Assembly (NCBI GenBank): GCA_016188575.1
Contig: JACPHN010000082.1
Span: 1 to 64,000, forward strand
Direction: 5' to 3'
Source: Candidatus Schekmanbacteria bacterium
GTDB taxonomy: Bacteria > CSSED10-310 > JACPHN01
DNA: 64,000 nucleotides
Shown: in pieces, positions 43,834 to 51,288 of the stretch
Numbering within the stretch: position 1 is the stretch's first letter
Layout of the letters: each line of letters starts with the position of its first letter
Notes under the pieces: model-generated
What the model saw: only the letters and a program-made list of their open reading frames with translations
Database searches by the model: none
What the model was told of the DNA's origin: nothing
Translations under genes and position numbers: made by a program

Positions 43834-45045
43834 ATGACGGAAGGCCCGTTGTTGATCCTGTTGGTGGGCTCAAACCCGCTACCGAGCTACCTCTCGGCTT
43901 GCGCCCAGCGGCCGAGTCGTGTCGCGCTCGTGTACACCGAGGAGACGAAGGACGCGAAGGACCGACTGCGGCGTGAGCTGGCGCGCGCTCTCGGCGAGGG
44001 GGTGACCTTCGACGAGCCGTTCGTGAGCGACGCCACCTGTGCCACGACGGTTCGACGCGTTCTCGATTCTCTCGTGCCGAGCGATGGGGATCGGGACGTG
44101 CTCTTGAGCTACACGGGCGGCACCAAGGTCATGGCAGCCCATGCCCGGTTGGCCTTCTCAAGCAGGGGACGGCCAGAACACGCCTCCTATCTCGACGAGG
44201 GCGACATCAAGCGTGAGGCGCGGCTACGCTTCGACGACGGGAACTCGAAGCCTCTCTCTGACTACTCCGAGCCTCCGCCGCTGACGCTCGCAACTGTGCT
44301 CGCGCTTCACGGCATCACGCACAAGCCGCGGGAGGCCAGGACTCCGGCTCCCACGACCGGCGATGCGCGCGAGATCTTGTGCAAGGTGCTGGCGGATCTC
44401 CCCCTGGCGGCCGCTCTCTATCGCGAGCGCGAACGGCTTCAGGAGATCAGCAACCCGAACAAGGCGACCTCCGAGCCGTTCCGGGCGGACCGCTACGGCT
44501 TGCGGCTGAGCTTGCCGGAGCTCCCGACGAGCGAGCAGCTCAGCCAGTTCCAGAACGCCGACGAGAAGAAGTCGTGGTTCAGGCAGTGGTACGCCTCTAT
44601 CGGTGGCGAGTGGCTGGAGGAGTGGCTGGGCGCGCAGATTCGCGCGCTGGATCTGGCGCCGGCGCCTGAGATCACGGTTGGCGTGAACGCCAGGTGGGAG
44701 AGGGCCAAGAAGGAAGATCCCCCGATGGAGATCGATCTCGCGGTGATCCGTGGCCACCGGTCGTACTTCATTTCGTGCACGACGGACGCATCCAAGGACC
44801 TGTGCAAGTCCAAGCTGTTCGAGATTGCAGTCCGGTCGCGCCAGCTCGGGGGCGATTTGGCGCGCGCTGCCCTTGTCTGCCTCGCGGATGATCGAACTGC
44901 GTCAGCACTTCAACGGGATGTCGATGACGTGTGGGGTGCCAGCAACACAACCAAGGTCTTCGGCATCTCGGACGTCCGCGCGTGGTCCGACTGCGAGGGC
45001 AAGCAACCGAACCGGCACCCGCTGAAGGCCTGGCTGGAGAGCTGA
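43834..45045 (+). CDS. CARF-domain effector with PD-(D/E)xK-like nuclease domain (Card1/DUF1887-like)
   Basis: 403 aa. ATG 43834 has GGAGG 9 nt upstream. The N-terminal 150 aa are a Rossmann-like CARF domain with the ligand loop SYTGGTKVMAAHA. The C-terminal domain has GGEWLEEWLGAQI, then MEIDLAVIRGHRSYFISCTT, and KSKLFEIAVRSRQLGGD. This matches the layout of Card1/Can2 nucleases, which are switched on by cyclic oligoadenylate. The usual ECK catalytic pair appears here as SCT, so activity may be altered. It is the first gene of the module; the Cas10 gene starts 1 bp after its stop. Confidence 0.75.
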   Translation: MTEGPLLILLVGSNPLPSYLSACAQRPSRVALVYTEETKDAKDRLRRELARALGEGVTFDEPFVSDATCATTVRRVLDSLVPSDGDRDVLLSYTGGTKVMAAHARLAFSSRGRPEHASYLDEGDIKREARLRFDDGNSKPLSDYSEPPPLTLATVLALHGITHKPREARTPAPTTGDAREILCKVLADLPLAAALYRERERLQEISNPNKATSEPFRADRYGLRLSLPELPTSEQLSQFQNADEKKSWFRQWYASIGGEWLEEWLGAQIRALDLAPAPEITVGVNARWERAKKEDPPMEIDLAVIRGHRSYFISCTTDASKDLCKSKLFEIAVRSRQLGGDLARAALVCLADDRTASALQRDVDDVWGASNTTKVFGISDVRAWSDCEGKQPNRHPLKAWLES

Positions 45046-45046
45046 G

Positions 45047-46759
45047 ATGCCCGTGGTCACCGGAATCGACGTCCTCGGCATTCAAGGCTACGTCTTCGCG
45101 TCGAACCGCCTTCGGGATGTGCTCGCGGCCTCGTGGATGGTGGACCACGTCGTGAAGCGCGACGCCAACTCGCTCCTCCAGTGGGGGATGACAGACGACC
45201 GCGTCCTGCTTGCCGCCGGCGGGAACGCCATCGTCGAGCTCGGGAACCTCGACGATGCAAGAACGTGGACCCGCCGGTACACGCGCTGGTTGCAGGACGA
45301 GGCGCCGGGGCTCGAGGTCGCTGTCGTCCACCGCGCCTACGATGGCCGCTCGCTGGCGTGGGGGCTCAAGGCGCTCGCGGTCGATCTCGCCAGAGCGAAG
45401 CTCGAGCGGCGGCCGAGCGCCCCGCAGCTCGGGCTCAGCGTCACGGCCGCCTGCTCGGTGACGGGGCTACCAGCGACCGCCCTCGACCGCGGCGAGCTCG
45501 TGTCTCGTCGGATTGCTCGTCTGCGCGAGCAGACGGAACAGGCGAGAGAGCGCTGGCAGCAGTTCCTGCCCGGGCCTCTGGATCACGCTCCGGGCTGGAC
45601 CGCCGACTTCCCTGACGAGCTCGACCTCATGGGCCGCACGCGCGGTGAGACGAGCCTTCTCGGCGTCGTCCACGTCGACGGCAACGGTGTCGGCGGAGCA
45701 ATCAAGGCCTGGCTCGATCGCTGCCTCGCGGAAGAGGTCGGCGACGAGAGAGTCCGTACCGAGTACCGCGAGTGGTCGCGCGCCATCGACGAGCTGGGCG
45801 AGCGCGTCCTGCACGCCACGATCCAGCGGGTCGCCTCCTGCATCATCGAGGAGGAGAACGAGCACGGGGAGAAGAGGTGCGTCGTCCGCGGTACTCCGTA
45901 CGGGCTTGGCTTCCGGCTGCGAGAGGACGCGACGAGCCACGCCTCCCGCAGGGTCCTGCTGCCGCTGCGTCCGATCCTACTTGGCGGAGACGACCTCACC
46001 TTCGTGTGCGACGGCCGGATCGCGCTTGACCTCGCAGCCGCTGCCCTGCGGGAATTCGAGGCGAACCAGATCCCGCACCTCGGCCAAGGCGGCGGCGAGA
46101 GGACGCTCACCGCCTGCGCCGGTGCCGCGCTCGTGAAGGCGCACGCACCGTTCCACCGGAGCTACGCCCTCGCGGAAAGCCTCTGCGCGTCCGGCAAACG
46201 CGCACGGCAAGACGTGAACCGGCAGAGGCAAGCCGATACCGGCTGCTGGCTCGACTGGCATGCCGGCTTCACGCGGCCTGCCGAGGCCGTCGAGAACCTC
46301 CGCAGGCGCGAGTACCAGGACGGGAACCTCACAATGCGCCCGTATCCGCTCGTCCCGTTCGACGGGCGTGAGCAGTCCTGGGCCTGGCTCGACCGAGAGC
46401 TCCTAGGCCCTGATCACAGCAACGACGGCTCGTTCCGGGGATACCGGGAGGCGCGGGACGACGCCGGGAAAACGCACTTCGTCCCCAACGTCTGGTCCGG
46501 CAGCCGCAGCCGTGTGAAGAGGCTCGGCTCGCTGGTGCCCGATGGCTCTGACGCCATCCAGCGCCAAGTCGAGGCATGGAATGCGATTGAGGACGGCGTC
46601 AAACTGCCGGTACGCCTCGCTGCTGGAGGCTTCATCGGACAGCGGACCCCACTTCTCGACGCGGTCGAGCTGCTGGACTTTCACGTTCGCCTGGAGCCCG
46701 ATCCGAGTGCAGCGGACCGTGCCGCCAACGCGCCCGCGGCAGAGGAGGCAGCCCGATGA
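45047..46759 (+). CDS. cas10: Cas10-like large subunit lacking HD domain (type III-D-like)
   Basis: 570 aa. It starts with VTGIDVLGIQGYVFASNRLR, the N-terminal palm signature of Cmr2/Cas10, with no preceding HD nuclease domain. The first palm acidic motif is D211 in VHVDGNGVG. The second palm has GGDDLTF at 313-316, the metal site for cyclic oligoadenylate synthesis. The Cys pairs of the usual zinc finger between palms are not evident. The enzyme should make cOA when the effector complex binds target RNA, activating the adjacent CARF protein. Target DNA cleavage by Cas10 is not expected without HD. Confidence 0.88.
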   Translation: MPVVTGIDVLGIQGYVFASNRLRDVLAASWMVDHVVKRDANSLLQWGMTDDRVLLAAGGNAIVELGNLDDARTWTRRYTRWLQDEAPGLEVAVVHRAYDGRSLAWGLKALAVDLARAKLERRPSAPQLGLSVTAACSVTGLPATALDRGELVSRRIARLREQTEQARERWQQFLPGPLDHAPGWTADFPDELDLMGRTRGETSLLGVVHVDGNGVGGAIKAWLDRCLAEEVGDERVRTEYREWSRAIDELGERVLHATIQRVASCIIEEENEHGEKRCVVRGTPYGLGFRLREDATSHASRRVLLPLRPILLGGDDLTFVCDGRIALDLAAAALREFEANQIPHLGQGGGERTLTACAGAALVKAHAPFHRSYALAESLCASGKRARQDVNRQRQADTGCWLDWHAGFTRPAEAVENLRRREYQDGNLTMRPYPLVPFDGREQSWAWLDRELLGPDHSNDGSFRGYREARDDAGKTHFVPNVWSGSRSRVKRLGSLVPDGSDAIQRQVEAWNAIEDGVKLPVRLAAGGFIGQRTPLLDAVELLDFHVRLEPDPSAADRAANAPAAEEAAR

Positions 46760-47403
46760 CAAGCGGCCGGCCGCCTTCCCTCCTGCAGATAGAGCTGCTC
46801 TCCGATGCCACCTTCAGCCGGGGCGAGGGGACCGCCGGGGTGGTTGATACGGAGGTGGAGCGGGACAAGTTCGGGATGCCGTTCATCGGCGGCAAGACCG
46901 TACGCGGCCTGCTGCGGGACTCGTGGCTCTCGATGTCCCGCCACTTCCCAAGCCTAGAGCAGGCGGCCGAGCGTGTCCTGGGGCGGAGCCAGGCGCTGGA
47001 TGAGTCGTGTCGGCTCAGGATCAGTGATGCAGTCCTGCCGGCGGCGATTCGGGCCACGGTCCGCGGAGCGGCCGAGCGAGGGGAGCATAAGCTGCTGCCG
47101 GGGATAATTCTCGACGGCTTTACCAGCATCCGTTACCAGACGGCCGAGGACCGCGAGACCGGCGCGCCTGGCGTGACGACGCTGCGGTCCTCACGTGTCG
47201 TGCTCCGCGGTTTCGTGTTCGAAGCGAGTCTCTCGTGGCTGGACGGCTACAGGCCCACGGCGGCCGATGCGCGGCTCCTGGCGCTTTGCGCGCTTGCAAC
47301 CCGTCACGGCGGGCTGTTCCGCAACCGGGGACGCGGCCACATCCGCATGACGCTCGATGGCGACATCGAAGCAACGCGGAAGTACGGGGAGGCGACGGCA
47401 TGA
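46756..47403 (+). CDS. Small RAMP (Cas7-like) protein
   Basis: 215 aa, start overlapping cas10 stop (ATGA). RAMP features: an N-terminal strand with LLSDATFSRGEG, the loop FIGGKTVRGLLRDSW (equivalent of PGSSLKGALR in Cas7), and a C-terminal glycine-rich loop FRNRGRGHIRMTL. Cas7-type subunits form the backbone that holds the guide RNA and may cut target RNA through a loop Asp; a candidate is D32 in VVDTEVE. It is shorter than most Csm3/Cmr4 proteins. Confidence 0.7.
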   Translation: MTSGRPPSLLQIELLSDATFSRGEGTAGVVDTEVERDKFGMPFIGGKTVRGLLRDSWLSMSRHFPSLEQAAERVLGRSQALDESCRLRISDAVLPAAIRATVRGAAERGEHKLLPGIILDGFTSIRYQTAEDRETGAPGVTTLRSSRVVLRGFVFEASLSWLDGYRPTAADARLLALCALATRHGGLFRNRGRGHIRMTLDGDIEATRKYGEATA

Positions 47404-49127
47404 GCACCACGGCCGCCCCGATCTACCTCCACTACAAGCTCCGGCTTCGGTCGCCGGCCATCGTCTCGACCCTGTCCGGCGATCCCAACAGCGCGGCCAC
47501 CCAGCCCTTCATTCCCGGCAGTGCTCTTCGCGGCGTCCTGGCCGCCCGCCTCATCGCAACCGGCGTGGCCGGGGACGCCGACGAATTCCGGCGCCTCATC
47601 CTCTCCGGCGACGTCCGCTATCTGCATGCGTACCCCGAGCTGGCTGGAGAACGGTCACTGCCGAGCTCGTCGTCTTGGAGGAGCGAGAAGGCGGATCCGA
47701 GCCGTGCGATCGACCTCGCCGCGTTCAGCGGTGACATCGACGCGTCGGTCGATGCCGATGACTTCGAGAGAGTTTGGCCCAATGAAGCGCTGGTCGCGGT
47801 ACCCGAGCCGTTCGCCGCCGCGTCGGCTTCTGCCGGCGGCCGCAGCATCGCGGCGCCGTCGATCGGCTCTCGGCTCCATCAGCAACGAGATCGCGTCAAG
47901 GGTCGGCCGTGGAAGGATCCCGCGGAGCAGCCGCACGGCGCGCTCTTCGTCTACGAGTACCTCGAGCCTGACCAGGTCTTCCGGGGGATCGTCCAGATCA
48001 TGCCCGCAGCGGCCGCGGACATGGAACGTATCAAGACGGTGCTTGGTGCCGAGCCCATCCTGGTCGGGCGTTCCCGTCGTGCCGGCTACGGAGGCGAGGC
48101 CGAGGTCGAGCTCACCGGGCAGACGCAACGGGAGTACCAGAGCGTGTCCGGATCGATCTCCCGGGACGTTGCCGCGGGGACAGTGTTCAATGGGTTCCTG
48201 GCCTCCGCATACATCGGCCGCCACCCCACGACCGGACAGATCGATCCCAGCGCGCTGCGACAGGAGCTTCTCCGTCGGCTGGGCGCAGCGGCGACGGTGG
48301 AGCGCACCCGGTGGACCTTCGAGGCCGTGGGCGGATTCAACCAGAAGTGGCGCCTGGAGGTCCCCCAGGCGCAGGCGGTCGCGGCCGGGGCCGTGCTAGT
48401 TCTGAAGGCCACCGCCGCCATCCCGGCAGCCAGCCTGCGAGCGATCGAGCACGAGGGGATCGGGGAGCGCCGGGTCGAAGGATTCGGTCGGCTCCTGTTC
48501 CTGGAGCACTCCGACGACCAGGGGACCATCCGGCTATATCGCGGAGACGACCAGGTGCAGGCGGATGGCGGTAGCTCCCGTGGGCTTACAACCCTTTCCG
48601 AGCAGGATCGTCGCCAGCTCGATCTCCTGGAGCGGCGGATCGTTCTCGCAGCGGCGCGGGCTGAGATCGACCGGGTCGCCGCCATCGATCTGGCCGCTCG
48701 GACCCAGAACCGCCCGACCAACAGTCTGCTCGGACGGCTTCGGACCCTGTTCCGGCGGGCGACGGACGAGCCGGCGGCGCAAGCGGCATTGGCGAACCTC
48801 CGAACCTGGTGTAGCGACGGCGACAACCCGCAGGCTCTCAAGCCGAACGCGCGCGAAAAGCTGGACCGCTGCCGCGTCAGCGACGGGCGTCTACGCCAGT
48901 GGCTTCGCCGGCTCGCCGAATCGGCGCACGGCGAGGCAGGTTGGGATGCGCTTGTCCAGGCCGCCGGCAATCAGGCGACGCTGACGGGGCTCGCCGCGAA
49001 GAGCCACCTCACAGCGCGGGCTGCGGCAGAAGCCGTCCTGCACGAGCACTCGGCGCTCTTGCGCGTCCACCTCATCGATTCGGTCCTCGGCGCCATGGCC
49101 CGCCTGAACCGCAGGGGAGCGAGATGA
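47400..49127 (+). CDS. csx10: Csx10-like RAMP (Cas5-type) with helical C-terminal extension
   Basis: 575 aa, start overlapping the previous stop (ATGA). The N-terminal RAMP opens YLHYKLRLRSPAIVSTL with FIPGSALRGVLAARLI, like Csx10 of type III-D systems, and a glycine-rich SRRAGYGGEAEV loop near residue 225. A second ferredoxin-like part runs to about 400 (IGERRVEGFGRLLF). The last 170 aa are almost entirely helical (QDRRQLDLLERRIVLAAARA, then LLGRLRTLFRR). Csx10 should bind the 5' handle of the guide RNA and cap the complex. The helical tail might replace a Cas11 small subunit, since none is encoded separately. Confidence 0.7.
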   Translation: MSTTAAPIYLHYKLRLRSPAIVSTLSGDPNSAATQPFIPGSALRGVLAARLIATGVAGDADEFRRLILSGDVRYLHAYPELAGERSLPSSSSWRSEKADPSRAIDLAAFSGDIDASVDADDFERVWPNEALVAVPEPFAAASASAGGRSIAAPSIGSRLHQQRDRVKGRPWKDPAEQPHGALFVYEYLEPDQVFRGIVQIMPAAAADMERIKTVLGAEPILVGRSRRAGYGGEAEVELTGQTQREYQSVSGSISRDVAAGTVFNGFLASAYIGRHPTTGQIDPSALRQELLRRLGAAATVERTRWTFEAVGGFNQKWRLEVPQAQAVAAGAVLVLKATAAIPAASLRAIEHEGIGERRVEGFGRLLFLEHSDDQGTIRLYRGDDQVQADGGSSRGLTTLSEQDRRQLDLLERRIVLAAARAEIDRVAAIDLAARTQNRPTNSLLGRLRTLFRRATDEPAAQAALANLRTWCSDGDNPQALKPNAREKLDRCRVSDGRLRQWLRRLAESAHGEAGWDALVQAAGNQATLTGLAAKSHLTARAAAEAVLHEHSALLRVHLIDSVLGAMARLNRRGAR

Positions 49128-50653
49128 ACCAGCACCCGCTCAACGACGCGATGTCGCCCCGGCCTCTGGCCGCACGCTGGGTCATCCGCGGCACGCTCAC
49201 GCTGGAGACGGCGCTTCACCTTGGTGGGGAGGCCGGCGAGCAGGTGGACATGCCCGTGCTGCGCGACGCGCGGGACGGCAGGCCTCTGCTGCCGGGAACG
49301 ACACTCGCCGGGGCTCTCCGCAGCGCACTCGCCGATCGGTTGGCCGGATATGAAGAACCCGAGCCTCCGGAGGTTGCCGCCCTCTTCGGAGGTGCCGCCC
49401 AAGGCGACGATGACGGCTCGCAGAGCCCCCTCATCGTCTTCGATGCCCTCGGCGAGATCCCGCCCGGCCACGGCGTGGAGATCCGCGATGGCGTGGCGAT
49501 CTCAGCGCTGACCGGCACCGCCGAGGACCACAAGAAGTACGACTACGAGGTGCTCCCGGCCGGGACGACGTTCGCGGTGCGGGCCGATCTGCTGCTCCCT
49601 GCACCGGCAAGCAGGGACGGGGCGACACCACCCGACGAGAAGTCGCTGCTGGAGGCACTGGCCGCCGCGCTGGACGCGTTCGCCCACGGCCAGAGCGCCT
49701 TTGGTGCGAAGCGCTCACGCGGGCTCGGTCGAGTCAGCGCGGTCTGGGCCGCCAGGCGTTTCGATCTCGGCTCCGCCAAGGGATGGGTCGAGTGGACCCT
49801 CTCGGACCACGAACGGCCCTTCGCTGCGAATCCTGACCAGTCCTGCATCCGCGACGCACTCGAGCAGGCCGCACCCGAGGCCCTCCGGCCGCTCGAGCTT
49901 CCCGGAGATCGCAGAGACAGAGTCGTGATCGACGTGGACCTGAGGGTCGCCCATGACATCCTCGTCCGAAGTCCCGGCACGGACCCCGCTGCTCCCGACG
50001 TCTCGCACTTGCACAGCGGCGGCACCGCGATACTCCCGGGGACCAGCCTCGCAGGAGTGATGCGCACGCAAGCGCTGCGCATTGCCACGCTTGTTCGCGC
50101 CGGCCGGGACGAGGCCGAACTTTGGGTCGATCGCCTCTTCGGACCGCGCTTCGAGGGCCAGCGCCCCTCGGGGAAGCTGAAGCCGCGCGCCGCACGTATT
50201 CGCGTCGATGAAGCTCGGTTCGAAGGAAGCCAGCCGCAGCGACAGACCCGCGTTGCGATCGACCGCTTCACTCAAGGGGTCGTCGATACCGCGCTGTTCG
50301 ACGAGCAGATGGAAGTCGGCGGCAGGGCGACCGCGCGCCTGGAGCTGCGGAACCCCGAGAAGGGCGAGCTGGGCCTCGTGCTCCTCGTGCTGAAAGATCT
50401 CTTGGACGGGTCTCTGCCGGTCGGCGGCACGTCCAGCGTCGGCCGCGGCGTGCTTCGCGGCATGGCCTCGGTCACCTGGCACGAGGGCGACAGGACGGCC
50501 CCGCGCTCCGCCAAGATCCAGCCGGGGAGGCAACCCGCCGGCGAGGCGGCCGGCGAGATCGACGAGGCGATCCGCGCCTTTCACCAAGCCGACTCCCTCG
50601 CCTCGACACCGTCAGAGGCAGGGGCGGCCATGAGCGCGGAGGGTGCGTCATGA
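49124..50653 (+). CDS. Fused Cas7-Cas7 (double RAMP) backbone protein
   Basis: 509 aa, coupled to Csx10 by ATGA. Two Csm3-like RAMP units are joined. Unit 1 (about 18-240): ALHLGGEAGEQVDMPVLRD, LLPGTTLAGALRSAL, and AFGAKRSRGLGRV. Unit 2 (about 280-470): LRVAHDILVRSPGTD, ILPGTSLAGVMRTQA, and VGGTSSVGRGVLRG. Each unit has the thumb loop and a glycine-rich loop. Loop Asp residues (D42 and the DxxxRS region) could catalyse target RNA cleavage every 6 nt. Such fusions are known in type III-D/E-related systems and reduce the number of separate backbone subunits. Confidence 0.8.
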   Translation: MNQHPLNDAMSPRPLAARWVIRGTLTLETALHLGGEAGEQVDMPVLRDARDGRPLLPGTTLAGALRSALADRLAGYEEPEPPEVAALFGGAAQGDDDGSQSPLIVFDALGEIPPGHGVEIRDGVAISALTGTAEDHKKYDYEVLPAGTTFAVRADLLLPAPASRDGATPPDEKSLLEALAAALDAFAHGQSAFGAKRSRGLGRVSAVWAARRFDLGSAKGWVEWTLSDHERPFAANPDQSCIRDALEQAAPEALRPLELPGDRRDRVVIDVDLRVAHDILVRSPGTDPAAPDVSHLHSGGTAILPGTSLAGVMRTQALRIATLVRAGRDEAELWVDRLFGPRFEGQRPSGKLKPRAARIRVDEARFEGSQPQRQTRVAIDRFTQGVVDTALFDEQMEVGGRATARLELRNPEKGELGLVLLVLKDLLDGSLPVGGTSSVGRGVLRGMASVTWHEGDRTAPRSAKIQPGRQPAGEAAGEIDEAIRAFHQADSLASTPSEAGAAMSAEGAS

Positions 50654-51288
50654 CCGCGACCGAAACGTCTCCCCTCCTCGCCGGTTGCGAGCTGTCGACG
50701 CTGGACTCCGCCGTGTGCCAGAGATGGCTCGCCTGGTTGCTCGGCGATAGCAACGTCGCACCGGAAGGGGCACCCGGGCTGCACTGGGCGCTCGCCCACT
50801 GCGACGACGGCGTAACGTGGGGGCGCTACGATGCAGACGCAAAAGTATGGCGTCTCGGGAACCAGGTCGCACCCGAGGTCTCGCCACCGATCCACCGAGA
50901 GTCGCTGCTAGAGCTACGGCTCTTCGGTGAGACGAGCGAGGTTCTGATCTGGCGGACGGACGCCGGCCTTGTAGGTCGGGTCATTCGGGAGGGCGACCCG
51001 GCCCCAGGTCCGGGCGACATCTCGAACCCGCTCCGCCCGTCGGACGACTCGCGCATCCTCCGCGGCGGCCACGTTGTCGCGCAGCGTGATCACGACTTCA
51101 CGCGTGTCGGAGACCAAACCGGAGCGGAGCAGGTCCTTCCTCTCGCCGTCACCGCCGAGCAGCTTCGGACAGGTCAGGTCCGCCTCGCAGCGCGTCACTA
51201 CTACGAGGCGGACGCGGAGACCGGCGCGGTTCGTATCACCGCGACGCGCCTCGTCACGCTGACGTCGGGAGGTACCCATGGCGCTTGA
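50650..51288 (+). CDS. csx19: Csx19-like protein of type III-D systems
   Basis: 212 aa, coupled by ATGA. Residues about 85-115 (LLELRLFGETSEVLIWRTDA) and the C-terminal part with QVRLAARHYYEADAETGAV, then RITATRLVTL, follow the pattern I recall for Csx19. Csx19 is an accessory subunit almost exclusive to III-D. Its role is unproven; it may contact the guide or fill the position of a small subunit. Its stop overlaps the next start by 11 bp. Assignment is by pattern memory and position. Confidence 0.65.
   Translation: MTATETSPLLAGCELSTLDSAVCQRWLAWLLGDSNVAPEGAPGLHWALAHCDDGVTWGRYDADAKVWRLGNQVAPEVSPPIHRESLLELRLFGETSEVLIWRTDAGLVGRVIREGDPAPGPGDISNPLRPSDDSRILRGGHVVAQRDHDFTRVGDQTGAEQVLPLAVTAEQLRTGQVRLAARHYYEADAETGAVRITATRLVTLTSGGTHGA

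Noticed and set aside
45047-45200. HD nuclease domain at the N-terminus of Cas10
   Set aside because: The protein begins directly with the palm signature; no His-Asp motif precedes it and there is no room upstream, since the CARF gene ends 1 bp before.
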